The position numbers were made by a program, and so were the translations under genes. DNA of 64,000 nucleotides from assembly GCA_030704615.1 (NCBI GenBank), contig CM060733.1, positions 60,140,001 to 60,204,000 on the forward strand, given 5' to 3'. Positions 41,162 through 53,122 of the stretch are shown here, piece by piece. The notes beneath the pieces are model-generated. The model searched no databases and had not been told where the DNA came from. It saw only the letters and a list, made by a program, of their open reading frames with translations. This DNA is from Takakia lepidozioides (taxonomy: Eukaryota; Streptophyta; Takakiopsida; Takakiales; Takakiaceae). How positions within the stretch are numbered: position 1 is the first letter of the stretch; every line of letters begins with the position of its first letter.

Positions 41162-43310
41162 TCATGGTGGACATGGGCGAGTTATCATCCAGTAGGCACG
41201 CCGATTGCATGAATGCTCAGCATCTGGAGAATTAAGTAGCACAGGAACCCTGTGTGAAAATCTGGAAACCTCCTCCGGAGGAAGCCAGATGGATGGGGAG
41301 TCTTCCTTTGTCCACAAATTTGTATAACCATCCTCCTTCACTAAAGGAGCTGTAATGATTCCTGTGCACTCACAGTACTCGCTTAAGACTTCCGCCAGGT
41401 TGTAACTAGGAGCTGGTTTCTTCAAGTTGAAGTCCTCTTCCTCAGAGTGAACCAACTTTTCCCAGTCACCATATAAGGCCCAGACCTCTCCTTTTCTAGG
41501 GTAAATCTCATATATCCCTCCAGTCTGGACCTCCTCTTGCATTAAGTGGGACAACATTTCCATCTGTACAGCTAGAACAACATGCTCTGTACTCACAAAT
41601 TGTCCGCAAGTCAGTGGGAGCGTTGTGGCTGGCTGAAGTGTAGGTAACCCTGTCGAAGGATGATATGGCGTCAACCAGCTGACCCAAGTCGTAGTAGGAG
41701 TATCTAAAATGCGCACAATGAGAGCATATGCACGGGCAATCCCATTCTGGTCATTAATCATTGCCCAAATTTGGCCAGGTGATAGAGGGGGAAGAGCAGC
41801 AGACGTTGGTGTCACCCTGCTGCAAGTCTCTCTCGGGCTCCCTTGGGTTTCCGTTTGCACCCTCCCTTGAGGAGTTTCCTCTATAGGAGCTGTCACTGAA
41901 TAGTACTGTCCCGGTTTTTGTTTGGATAAGAGTGCGTGTTTAGAAAGCTCATCGTCGGAGTACCCCTCTGATGAGACACCATTACTATGGCCACCAGCAG
42001 ACCTCACATCCTGATGATCATTCTTCTGGACGCTATTCATTGATATGTCCCAACCATCGCTCCTCGCGTTACTCTCTGCAGGGTGCCAAAAACTTATTCC
42101 ATTTGATTTGGTGGACTTCTGTAACTGGTACGTTCCTCCTCATTGGACTCTTCGGGATCACTGATGCTGTCTGTTGGCCTGCAGTTTCGTCCTCTACCCT
42201 CAGTACTTTCTGGTGCAGGCCCCATCTTGGCTGAAGAGGCATTCTCTCTTCAGTGTGGACGTGGCCCGCATTAGAAACATCATCTGCATTGATATCGGTC
42301 ACATCATTAGGCAGACACTCCTCTTGAGTTGGGGTGCACACAGGGTCGAGCTCCCAACAGCCCTCCGGCACACCGACCCACTCCTTGCCGCTCATTTGAT
42401 GGGCAGGTATTTGATAAGAAAATGCATGGAGGTCTGGACGTCGCAGGCAAGTTGGTGAACCGATCCCTGCAATGTTCCACAAGTTCTCGAAACCTCCCAC
42501 CTTGACTAAAGGCCAAATAAGAACGCCATCTTTCTCACAGAAATCGGTTATGACTGCTACAACGTCATATTTATGATGTATAAGCTCAGGCCCCTCCTGT
42601 TGTGAATGTGGCCAGTGGTGATAGAAATCCTCCAGGTCGTGTGTATGCAGTAGCCCTCCTCTTTCTAGGGGCGTGGGCCACTCATCTGATGGCATTCACA
42701 GCCCACACTTCTCCTGCACGAGGGTAGATGTCAACTGGCCCCTTCTTCCCGGTGTCGACTTGCAGTTGGTGAGAGAACATTGTGGCGTTGTCATATGCGG
42801 CATCGGTGCCGCATTTGAACTTGCCACAAGTGATGGGAAAGCCCGTTTTATATCGAAAGAATGATGCATCTTCCGATGCAGCATGAGGTCTTTGCCATTT
42901 GATCCAGACCTTAAACGCAGGAACATGGGAGATCTTCATAATTCTCACATAGATGCGGGGTTTCGCATCTATCTCGTCAGACAGCGCCCAAATTTGCTTG
43001 GGCTTGAATGTACTTAGCCGACGGTGAGCGGCAAAATCATATAAAGTTATTTTGTCGTGCTGCCTGCTCGGGTTCTCAAGAGGAGTAGGAGTCCTGGGGA
43101 GATGAGAAAAGCCACAGCCTTCGTCTCTCTCCTCTCTATGTGTACTCCTGCAAGCTACCGCCAGGCCGCCATCACACATGTCATCCTCCCGGCGCAAATT
43201 TCTTGTGGCACTCCGGAGGTCAAAGGAAGCCTCATTCAGTCACTGCATATCGTTGGCACATGTTTCCTCTTCGCCCCCACTCCACTGATCATCGGCTCAT
43301 CATCAGAGAT
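41162..43310 (-). pseudogene. DUF3444 protein, decayed tandem copy
   Basis: Aligns along its length to the intact gene at 53123-55273. The exon starts after a matching acceptor (ACATACAG, 43310) with ISDDE. Defects seen against the other copy: a one-base deletion giving a stop after VPTICSD (about 43240), a different segment at about 43080-43150, a 13-bp deletion in the codons for AVKRDWE (at about 42698), and a net 7-bp deletion at about 42108. The three remaining frames are 43197-42682 (KPKQIWALSDE to GEVWAV, first DUF3444 domain), 42695-42069 (its second half) and about 42108-41162 (second domain, SPGQIWAMIND to WMITRPCPP). Function is lost unless the pieces are used singly. Confidence 0.85.
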
Positions 43311-44704
43311 CTGTATGTACATGCATGCATCTGTACTGTTAGAAACTACATTAGCGGCCATAATTTCTTGGTGGCAATGACTCGTTACCTTCGCCGATGA
43401 TTCAGAGCAAATCATAGATCTTTGTGTACAGATTCAGACATTGAAAGATAATTGGGTTCCTTGTGATTGACAAGTGGCCAGACCATTTGTATATAAGAGT
43501 GAGTTCAAAGCATCTTCTCAAATGGTAATATCTATAGGATGAATTCAGTGTGGTTTATTGAAACTTTGCTCATCGCAATGTGACGCTCCTTGTGCACAAC
43601 TCTCTTTCACAAGCTGTAGAGTATTCTTCTTTTCAAATTCTACTCTGGCGGACTTTGAATGTTAACATGCTATGGGCGCACACTATGTATGAGTAGAGAA
43701 GTTTGAAGGGAGAGAAATTCTTACATGCTATGGAAGCTCAAGATGGAGGAGAAGGTGAATATCGATCACTCTAAATCTGGTTAATGAATACAATCAATTC
43801 GTGATTTAGAGCGCATCAATTGAGTATTCTTCTTTTCAAATTCTACCTATGGCGGACTAGAGCTGAAAGCTCACAAGTAAGTACTATACTCTGAGCCCAA
43901 TGAATTAATCAGCAATATAGGCTCTTGAAAAGCACTGGCTGAAGGGACGTGGATAGGGATTATAAGCACCCTTGGAACAACAAATCTACCTCCAGGTGAT
44001 GGATGCTTGAGTAGCTAGCTAATCATGAATTAACATTGCAACTTATGTGCATGTACGCAGAGGTGAACAGCAGGGCAAATTGAACAAATCTATGAGCTCA
44101 CACCGACAAGTATCTAGACATCGTGCTCAATAAAGGAAAGTCTAACTAGGCAGAAGCTGTCACCTCTCTTCCAATCGTTCGTCTTCTCCACAGCCGGATC
44201 ATTGTCAAAAAAAAAAATTCTGTTTTCTTGGGTACTGTCGAACCCCCTTGAAACATTATACCGTGGAGAACTGACATTTTCAAAAAGGCACTTCCAGGTC
44301 CAATGGTGCTTGTGAGGAGGGGGCCGCCTACGAATCGACCAGTTTGCTGGCTCAAACGTCTCCATGATGATCTCTGGATCGGTCAAACTTGACTTGGAGG
44401 CCGGGGCGGTGGAAGCCCAATACGTCTGCTAGCACAGGTACCTGTGGTGAATCTCCACAACGTTGTGGAGCGGACGAAGCAGTCCTGAATTCACAACAAG
44501 GCCGCAGAAACGTGAACGCTGAAAAACCACACGAGATGTGAAGAGGGACTGTGTATGGCAGCGACGCCAACCGCTGCCCAGGAAGATGTGTTCTTTGTCT
44601 TTGCAAGTTTTTCATCCACTGGATGGTACTCTCTGTTTAACGTCTTGGGTTCGGGCCGCACCTTGTTGGTTTTTTCTTTTTTTTTTCATAAAGGGACGGA
44701 GCCC
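43311..44704. other. Upstream part of the DUF3444 duplication, no clear gene
   Basis: 44040-44520 is similar to 55380-55800 upstream of the intact copy: GCAGAGGTGAACAGC, CAGAAGCTGTCACCTCTCTT and GGTCCAATGGTGCTTGTGAG have close counterparts. It may be intron or 5' leader of the DUF3444 gene. A block GAGTATTCTTCTTTTCAAA is repeated at about 43620 and 43831. AGCCC at 44700-44704 is the left target duplication of the next element. Confidence 0.55.
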
Positions 44705-45205
44705 TGTAATGGCCAGATTCCTTCCATCTACCTTTTTGTCATTGGATGAACAGACGATTGGATGATGACCGTTGAAAAAGGGTTTGGATGAAACAGCTGG
44801 AGACAATCTATTTCTAAACTAAGTATTGTCTTTTGTTAACAGCTAGTTTATCTCTAAATTAGAATGAGGTGGCGTCCTATCTGGACAGACACCTGGATGG
44901 CATTCAGGTGACCAATCAAGGCATGTCATTTGGTCAGATAAGATTGTGGGCCTTCGTTTATAAAAAGGATTAACACGACGCTTAAGGCAGCGGTGTACGT
45001 TTGGTGTGAAACCCTATTGTACATGTGTGTGAGTTTTGGATGAAAGGGCCGTGAATAAGGATGTGTTGTTAGGTTGGGTGAGTGATTCTGTCTCCTCTGC
45101 GTTGGATCCTGCCTATCTCGCTAGCCTGCTTTACCGAGCATACATTCCCCTTATAGCTCGATACCCCGAGAGGAAGAGGAATAACGGGGTGGGCGAGAAT
45201 CTTGG
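44705..45205 (+). repeat. 5' LTR of the 8-kb gypsy element
   Basis: TGTAATGGCC to GAATCTTGG. The last 7 bases (CTTTACA) seen in the 3' LTR are absent here; the sequence passes directly into TGGAGATGGGGCTGC, probably the primer-binding region. TTTATAAAAAGG at about 44959 is a candidate TATA box. Confidence 0.88.
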
Positions 45206-45381
45206 TGGAGATGGGGCTGCAGGATTTCATTAATCATTAGCTGCACATTCTTTTTGGTACGACAGGTAGCTGTACGCTGACACTGTTACCATGGCGGCGC
45301 TCTACTGTTTCAGTTCTCGCTCGTGTTTTTGCTTGCTCCTGGCTTTCACGGTATCTGCTTATACTTCTGCAAACTGCAACG

Positions 45382-47592
45382 ATGGCCTCGTCTTCTGATC
45401 CTTTCACTGCCGCTGAGCTCAAGGAGTACAAGGACACTCCTACTGGTCATTTTGAGTCGATTTTCGCTAGCATTGTGCGTGCTTCGGTTGATCCTAGTCT
45501 GGTGGTTGAAGTTGATTATCCGCCCCTTGGTGCAGCTATTGAACGCCCTGAATTAGTCCTTGACACCCCTTCTGATCACTGGGTGGCTCAGTTTGAGTTG
45601 ACTGCTGCGTTGGAGGGTTTGAAGCCCACACGCACACCGCAAAAAGAAGCGGAGCAGCGGCAGAAGTGTATCCAGGCCTTTGAAGGGGCCTGAGCGGCCA
45701 AGGCCCTGCAGCGACTCTTTGCTGCGGAGATAGCTCGCAAGCTTCCACTACTTGAGACAAAAGATAAACTCTTGAAGGGTTGCCGACTATCGTGGGCTGA
45801 ACTAGGTATTCCGCAATTCACCGTCGCTGGGGAGGCTGGCGAGTGTGAGAACTTCATTCCGCCCAATTTGCCCAGTGCTCATCGTCTGTGGGAGCTGGTA
45901 AAAGGTGGCAGTTCGCTTGTCTTGGCCAACCTGCGGCCTACCTGGAAACCTGACTACAATGTGGACATCACTTGGGATGACCATGTCGCAGGCATTCCCG
46001 TCTCTCGTTTTCCTCATATTGTGCATGATATTTTGATTTTCCCTGCTCTTGTGTTTAGATAGGAACGATTGGGTTACTACTTGCCTGGCTTTCCTGTTAC
46101 TGATTATCCAGTGCACACACTGCTTGCCAAGGAAAAGCTTATTCGCTCCATAGTTCGTGTGGCTTTCTGGCTCAAAGTGGACGAAGAGTTGTGGCACTTT
46201 CTGGATGAAGGTGTTTGCATGCTTCACAAACACCGGTTCGTAAGTGGCTATTGTATCAAGGACTGGGAGTCCAAATTGCGTCCTGCACAAACCTCCAGTA
46301 GAAGGTAACCACTTTGTTTTAAAAAATTAAAAAATTAAAAAATTAAAAAAAAAACCTGACCAACTACAATGCCTATCTACTAGGTCTGGCAAGGAGCCAT
46401 GGAATGTGCTAGATGAGTTGCATGATGTGGATCTTACTGATGCTGTGAAAGATGATGATGATGCTCTTCCTGACCTATGTCTGAAACTTTGTCTCTAGAG
46501 GAGCCACGGCCAGGTGCTAACACCAGTCCGACCCAGGGGTCCCTCCAGCCTCTGGTAATGTGCCTAACCTCAATATTCAGGGCATTTGTGATGCTATGGC
46601 TACGCTATCTAGTTGTCCAGCTCTTATGCAACTCTTTTTGGATAAACAAGTAGGTTCGCCTTCAGTTACCACGCTCAAGGATGTTCATCGTGCTCACAAA
46701 CAGCCTTATCCTGACTATGAGGTAGGCCAAGACTTTGACAACTTTCTCAATTTTTTCGAGATGAGTGTCAAATTCAATGAGCTGCCAGCTTCTATGATTA
46801 CTGATTCCTTTCATTTTTGTCTCAAAGGTGAGGCTCGTGACCTCTTTGAAGGTAGTATCAAGGATCAGGGTGACTTGCGATGGGGAGTGGCCAAGCAGTT
46901 GGCGCTTCAGTTGTTTCGTGCATACATACCCATCAATTACACCATGCCCGATCGTCCTTATCAACCTGGTGAGAGTATTTGGAAATACTATACTGACATG
47001 AAAACCACGGTGGTCAAGGCCATTCCGGTACCCTCTGAACGTACTGCCATTCTTAAAACCTACTTCATTACTGGATTGTCTGCCTCTGATCAAGTCTACC
47101 TACAAGCATCCTTATCGCAATGAGAGGCATATGGTAGAGATGATGGATGAGCGCATGTGGTTTAAGAATGCTAAACTAGACAAAGGTTGTCAGCCTATTG
47201 TTCATTCTGCTCCTCAGCAGATTTCCGACTGTTCTCATGGGATTGCCATGATTAAGGGTGGCTCTACAGAGGCCTCTCCTACATTGCTGGAGGAAGTTAA
47301 AAATCTACAACAAGAGCTGCATACTCAGCTTCAGGCTGTGAGGGCAGAAGGATCCTGGAGGGCTGCACCTGTCAAGCCTCCTCCGGCTTACTCTCATCGT
47401 GGCCACACTCAGACTGACCCACGGTATGAGGTACAAGGTAAACGTGTGGCCTGTTTCATTTGTGGGTCCCTGGAGCACTGGACTCGTTTCTGCACTTATG
47501 CCGCTCTTGTCCCTGGTATGATTGAAGAACACAAACGCATTCAACGTGAACAGCGGGGCAAACAGCCTTTAAACGAACCCGATCGCTTGTGA
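45382..47592 (+). pseudogene. gag of the 8-kb gypsy element, broken
   Basis: ATG 45382 opens a frame (MASSSDPFTAAELKEYKDTP) with a TGA at 45691 and a TAG at 46060, otherwise continuous to 46308. A 79-base AT-rich segment at 46305-46383 has GTAACC...CTACTAG borders; skipping it extends the same frame for about 40 codons (GKEPWNVLDELHDVDLTDAV). Capsid-like sequence follows in another frame at 46560-47123 (DFDNFLNFFEMSVKFNELP, GEARDLFEGSI). A CCHC knuckle (CFICGSLEHWTRFC, C-x2-C-x4-H-x4-C) is at 47452-47493. The N-terminal part before the capsid region is unusually long for a gypsy Gag and I do not recognise it. Confidence 0.8.
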
Positions 47593-48710
47593 AGGGGCCA
47601 AGCGGTCATTCTCCCCTACACCCTGCACATGATGATTCCATTGTTTCTGTTATGTTGTCCAATGAATTCCAGATGATGCATTGTGAAGCCAATAGGAAGC
47701 TTAGGAAGGAGAGAGTGCACCCTCTCATGACTCAATGTCACATATGGCACCTCTCATTTTCATGTGTTGTTGACACAGGCTGTACCATGTCTGCTGTTCC
47801 ATTGTCCGTGGTTCGATTACTTGGTCTCAAGCTCACTCCAACCAAGGGTCTGCAGGTGACCATTGCAGATGGCACACGTTATGAGCCTCTAGGTTTGGTC
47901 ACCGTTCCCATCAAAGTCAGTTGCAAGTCGGTCACACTGACTTGTATTGTCACCATTGGTGAACAGTTGCTGTTAGGCTTGGATTGGATGTGTGCTGCAG
48001 GGGCAAAAATTGATGTGGTTGAAAACGTCATGTGGCTTGCTAGTGGCAGCTCCTCCCCCCACAAGGTGCAGCTCAACTCTGTCTCCCTGCCTGCTGGTTG
48101 TGCCACTGCACACCTTTCCCACATGCGCACCCTTGTTGCTGAAACCAAGCGGCAGGTGGGTGAGCAATACAACTGGACACGTTACTTTAACTTTGCCAAG
48201 ACGGCTCCCCTCACCCTGTATCAATGGCAGCCCCCTTTGCCTGGTAAGAAGAGTGGCCCTCCCATTCTGATCCCAGGTAACACCACTCTTCTTCGCAATC
48301 CCGCTGACTTTGTCATACCTGCCTCCTCCCAAAAAATTGTCTCTCTTGGCCTCACCTTTCTTTGTCCACAAGGTCATTATCTTGAAGTTGAGGGGTGGAA
48401 ACGTTTGATGCTTTCCAAACATTGTTTGATTGCATCTGGAGTGCTAGATCGGGGCTTTCGAGGGGAGCTTCGACTTCTTGTTGCCAACCCAAAACGCATT
48501 CCTATCACCGTCCGCAAGGGTCAGGTCCTCGCTCGACTCACTGCCACTCCCTTGACAGATTTAGGAAAGGTGCAACATGCTTTAAGTTTTGTTGACATTG
48601 GCCTGTCAGATGATCCTATTGATCAATTGCATCTCTTAGCCCAATCTGTCGCTACACCCCAGATTTGTCCCCTCACTCCTGCGCAATCTGGCATCTTAAT
48701 CAAGTTCTGA
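47589..48710 (+). pseudogene. Retropepsin region of the 8-kb gypsy element
   Basis: An uninterrupted frame of 373 codons contains SCVVDTGCTMSAVPLSVVRL, the aspartic protease active site (DTG), followed by LQVTIADGTRYEPLG and EQLLLGLDWM. The remainder (to 48710) links to RT: VIPASSQKIVSLGL and PITVRKGQVLARLTATPLT resemble the dUTPase-like or linker region of gypsy pol. It frameshifts into RT near 48700. This segment is intact by itself but lies between broken frames. Confidence 0.82.
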
Positions 48711-50089
48711 CTAATGTCAAAATAGGCTCTGGTCTCACTGACATTGAGAGGTCTCTATATCATATCATTCGTGACAATCTGGATGTTTTCAGTGCTGGTT
48801 CTCATGATTTGGGACGTACCGAGGTCCTCCACCATGACATTGTCATTTATGGTAGCCCTGTCAAACAGTATGCTTATAGAGAGAGTGTCAAAGAACGTGA
48901 AATTATGCAACTCGAACTGACCAAGATGTTGGATGCAGGTGTTATTAAACCCTCTATTTCCCCCTGGGCCAGTCCCATCGTCTTGGTTGCCAAAAAGGAT
49001 GGTACCACTCGTTTCTGCGTTGATATTTGACGGCTCAATGCCCTTACTAAGAAAGATGTATATCCTTTACCTCGCATTAATGATACTTTGGATCAACTCA
49101 ATGGTGCCACTCTCTTCTCTTCCTTGGACCTTGCTGCGGATTTTTGGCAAGTCCCCCTCACAGAGTCAGCCAAGGAAATTTAGACTGCGTTTACCTGTAA
49201 GATGGGTCTCTTTCAGTTTGAAACCATGCCTTTTGGATTATGTAATGCCACAGCCACCTTTCAACGCCTCATGGATGTTGTTCTAGGCAACTTGCGCTGG
49301 GAATGTGCCTTGGTCTATGTTGATGACATCAACGTTTACTCCGCTGACTTTGATTCTCACATGTTGGATCTGAAGCGCGTTTTGTGCAGGCTTAGAGGTG
49401 CAGCTCTCAAAGTGAAAGCCAAGAAATGTGACTTATGCATGACGGAGCTTCACTTTCTTGGCCACCTTCTCTCAGCCCAAGGCAGTAGCCCTGACCCTGC
49501 CAAAATTCAGGTTGTCTGGAACTATCCTACTCCACGTGACAAAAATTGTGTCCGTGCTTTTCTTGGGTTGGCCTCTTACTATCGTCGTTTCATTAAACAT
49601 TTTGCTCACATTGTTGCTGCGCTTAATCAGTTATTATGCAAATATGTTCGCTTTCTTTGGGGTAAGTCCCAAATCACTGCTTTTGATAAACTCAAAATTG
49701 CCCTCACCAGTGCACCCATTCTAGTCTTTCCTGATTTCTCCCTTCCTTTTATTCTTCAGACTGATGCCTCTGACCTGGCTGTTTCAGCTATTCTATGCCA
49801 AAAGAGAAATGGCAGGGAACATGTTGTGGCCTATGCTTCCAGGCAGCTTGACAAACATGAGAAGAACTATAGTATTACTGATAAATAAAGACTTACTGTT
49901 ATTTTTGGGGTCAAACATTTTCGGCAGTATCTACATGGCTGCCCCTTTGTTATTCAGACTGATTATCTTCCATTGAAGGCTCTAAAAACCCCACGGGCAC
50001 TCTCGGGACGCTTGGCTCGCTGGTCACTTACTCTTCAGATGTTTGAGTATGACATTGAGTATAAGAAGCAAAGCCAACAGCAATGCTGA
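48690..50089 (+). pseudogene. Reverse transcriptase and RNase H of the 8-kb gypsy element
   Basis: RT motifs in order: GVIKPSISPWASPIVLVAKK, RFCVDI, a TGA where Arg is expected, RLNALTKKDVYPLPRI, LFSSLDLAADFWQVPL, GLFQFETMPFGLCNA and LVYVDDINVYS with the catalytic YVDD. The thumb shows FLGLASYYRRFIKHF. RNase H: FILQTDASDLAVSAILC, VAYASRQLDKHEKNYSITDK, a TAA, then RLTVIFGVKHFRQYL and VIQTDYLPLKAL. Stops at 49028 (TGA), at about 49182 (TAG) and at 49886 (TAA) break an otherwise single frame. Catalytic residues are preserved, so the decay is recent. Confidence 0.9.
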
Positions 50090-50550
50090 CGCTCTCACAC
50101 GCACGGAGACTAAGTCTTCTGACCCTTATATCACCTTAGATGACCTTGCACACTGCTCACCATCTGGTGCTTCACCCTTCCCCTCTTCTTCTCCTGAAGG
50201 ATCCAATTTACTTGCCTTGTTTGCCTCTGTTCCTGTTCTTCCACCTGATCTCATGTCTGAATGGGATTTACTATCATTTTCTGCTGGATGAAGTTGATTT
50301 AGAGTGTTGTAATGTCACTGTGGTCATATTCTAGGTATGATATCACTCTCTCTTCTATGATTGCGTTGTCCCTTTCTGCTTCCAGTTATGGTTTTGGCAC
50401 TGAATCCTCTCCATAGGGAAATCTGCTTTTGTGCTTCATTGTCCTTGGTTGCATCTTCATGAAGTCCCCCTTGTCATTCAGTTGAGTTGGCAGCCATTCC
50501 CTGGAGATAACTGAGGCGGACACTCCGATAGGCTCACACTAACCCAAGGG

Positions 50551-51916
50551 TTGGCTATGGCAGCTGCACTCATGGAGGACCATCTTCATCAAGCCCTCCG
50601 CCAGAAATGTAAGACCAACACTCATCTGTTAGGCCTCTCTTCTCGTCTCCTCAGGCAAGTCAGCTATCATCTTCCCTCTCATTGGGAGCATGAAGGTAAA
50701 TTGCTTAAGGTAGTTCATTTTCAAGGGCAAGAGACTGGCGTGGACGTCCCTACTAGGAGCTCTACGCGTGCATTGCTTGTGCTTTACCATTGTTCACTAT
50801 ATGTTGGTCATCTAGGCGTTGACAAAACTGTCAAGCGACTCCAAGAAAAGTACCATTGGAAGGGGTTAACTAAGGATGTGGCAGATTTTATTTCTAAGTG
50901 TGTTCCATGTAAGTCTAAAACACTGTTGCTTGGGACCATAGCTCCTCTTAAATTACAACCAATTCCGGTGACTGAGATGTTTGCCCGAGTTGGTCTTGAT
51001 CTTGTTGGACCCCTCCGAACTACGACTAAGGTCAATAGCTACATTGGTATGGCTACTGATTACCTGTCTAAGTGGGTTGAGATCCGACCGTTGGTTGCTA
51101 AGGACAGTGATGAGGTGGTTCAATTCTTCTTTGATGAAATCCTGCTACGCCATGGTTGTCCCCTTGAAATTTTAACTCATCAGGGTACGGAGTTTTGTAA
51201 CCAGCTTATGGAGGTTGTGTGCTTTAATTTAGATGTCAAGCATTGTTTGACTGCTCCCTACAACCCCCAGTGCAACGGGCTTACAGAGATGTTCAACAAA
51301 ACCATGTGCCAGTTGTTAGAAAAAAATGGGGCTCTCACTAAAGACTGGGATGTTACTCTACCCATTCTCATATTTGCCTACAGGACCTCGGTGCATGCCA
51401 ACTCGCTTTTCCTCTTTTGAATTACTGTATGGCCGCAAGGCTCGCACCCCTTTTCATGTCCCTGTGCTTCAGACTCAGGTTGCGGAGCCCATCATATGGG
51501 AAGACTTTCTTACTCACCTCACTTTTCATCGTTTACGTTTATTAGAGACTGCTAAGCACAACATTCAGGTTTCTCAAGTTGCTTAGGCTCGAAATTATAA
51601 CCGTAGGGTTGTTTACTCTGAAATTTTTTCTCTAGGCTAGACTGTTTGTGTTCGATTGCAGCCTGGCAAACAGGTCACCAAATCCAAGATGCGAATTGAT
51701 GGGCCTTATCTGATTCATGCGATTCTGCCTGGTCGGCAGTACCGTCTTCTTCCTCAGCACCCTTTTACGGCAGAGATTGCAGGGACTGTTCATGTTTCTC
51801 AACTGGTCCCTTCTAAGCTGCAGTTTGATTTGACCTGCATCAACGTGGAGAATCGGCATATGGTGTTAACTCTGAAGAAACGTGCTCGGCTTGATTCTGC
51901 TTCCAGTGCTACCTAG
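50551..51916 (+). pseudogene. Integrase of the 8-kb gypsy element, catalytic Asp lost
   Basis: Zinc-binding HHCC: HCSLYVGHLGVDKTVKRLQ, then CVPCKSK. Core: VGLDLVGPL (first Asp, codon 50998-51000), ILTHQGTEF (the second Asp is His at codon 51178-51180), NGLTEMFNKT (Glu, codon 51286-51288). The spacing of the last two is the normal D35E. A shift near 51400 and a TAG at about 51583 precede the C-terminal part GKQVTKSKMRIDGPYLIHAI ... HVSQLVPSKL. Loss of the second Asp would abolish strand transfer. No chromodomain follows. Confidence 0.88.
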
Positions 51917-52190
51917 ACTTCCTCATCACACTATCTTTATTCCACTACTCCCTCCCTAGGATCTCTATCAGTTTCTTTCTCGTTCTTTAGGTTGCACATC
52001 TCACAAGCTAGGATTTTTCCACATCAAGGTTTTGTCCTTTGCTCAACTTGCAGAGCAAGGTTTTCCTTGTTGCGGTTTTTTCATCCTATCTTGGTGTAAC
52101 CATGAGTGACCCTGCTCTCTGTTTGAGCAGAGTGTTTATTTAGCTTGCTCACAAGAGCTCGCTTCTTTGTGTGCCAGGAGGCTTTACATA

Positions 52191-52692
52191 TGTAATGGCC
52201 AGATTCATTCCACCTACCTTTTTGTCATTGGATGAACAGACGATTGGATGATGACCGTTGAAAAAGGGTTTGGATGAAACAGCTGGAGACAATCTATTTC
52301 TAAACTAAGTATTGTCTTTTGTTAACAGCTAGTTTATCTCTAAATTAGAATGAGGTGGCGTCCTATCTGGACAGACACCCCCATGGCATTCAGGTGACCA
52401 ATCAAGGCATGCCACTTGGTCAGATAAGATTGTGTCGTTTATAAAAAGGATCAACATGACGCTTAAGGCGGCGGTGTACGTTTGGTGTGAAACCCTATTG
52501 TACCTGTGTGTGAGTTTTGGATGAAAGGGTCGGGAATAAGGATGTGCTGTTAGGTTGGGTGAGTGATTCTGTCTCCTCTGCGTTGGATCCTGCCTATCTG
52601 GCTAGCCTGCTTTACCCAGCATACATGCCCCTTATAGCTCGATACCCCGAGATGAAGTGGAATAACGGGGTGGGCGAGAATCTTGGCTTTAC
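52191..52692 (+). repeat. 3' LTR of the 8-kb gypsy element
   Basis: Starts TGTAATGGCC and ends GAATCTTGGCTTTACA, followed by the AGCCC duplication. It shares all landmarks with the 5' LTR, including the TTTATAAAAAGG box at about 52439. A GGCTTTACATA stretch also precedes the LTR at 52181-52190. Confidence 0.9.
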
Positions 52693-53122
52693 AGCCCTCT
52701 TCATCAAATTAGAAGCCGAGGAAAAAATAACCTCGTTGGGGCCCTAAGGCATTACAATCTTAGTAACCTCCATCACCGCAATGGGGAGCAAAGATCACCA
52801 ACCATAGTTCACTGACTCTGAAAAACCAGCTGCTAAGAACCAGGGTACCAAGGGACAGACAGGGAATAAATCTAAGAACACAGTCTGCCATCTATTGCAC
52901 ATTGAGCAGAAGGGCAAAACCTGCCAAGTAACAGAAGCAAAGAAAAAAGCAAGCAGGGAAACTATCTCTTGGATCTGAGAGCCTCGAAGTTCAGATGAGC
53001 TTCTTGGAGTTTCTGTTCTTTCTATGTTTCCAGTTGATGTCGTCTTCGAATTGCAGGGGGGAGGGCCAGGGGCTAGAGGGACCACCATTGATCGGGGATG
53101 GCACACTAATCATGTGCTTTGT
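52693..53122. other. 3' flank of the intact DUF3444 gene
   Basis: No coding feature recognised. This probably contains the 3' untranslated region of the minus-strand DUF3444 gene ending at 53123. Confidence 0.45.

Larger units (their letters stand above)
44705..52692 (+). mobile_element. Ty3/gypsy retrotransposon, 8.0 kb, nearly complete
   Basis: LTRs of about 500 bp lie at 44705-45205 and 52191-52692, and a perfect AGCCC target duplication at 44700-44704 and 52693-52697. The 3' LTR runs TGTAATGG ... CTTTACA, with short inverted ends (TGTAA/TTACA). By eye the LTRs differ by about 19 substitutions and one 5-bp gap, about 96 percent identity, so it is much younger than the outer element at 3.9 kb. 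The order gag, protease, RT, RNase H, integrase is that of Ty3/gypsy. No chromodomain was seen after integrase. It inserted between the two DUF3444 copies. Confidence 0.93.

Noticed and set aside
44114-44386. Minus-strand 90-codon frame upstream of the DUF3444 pseudogene as a separate gene
   Set aside because: Similar sequence upstream of the intact copy keeps neither frame nor start; more likely leader or intron.
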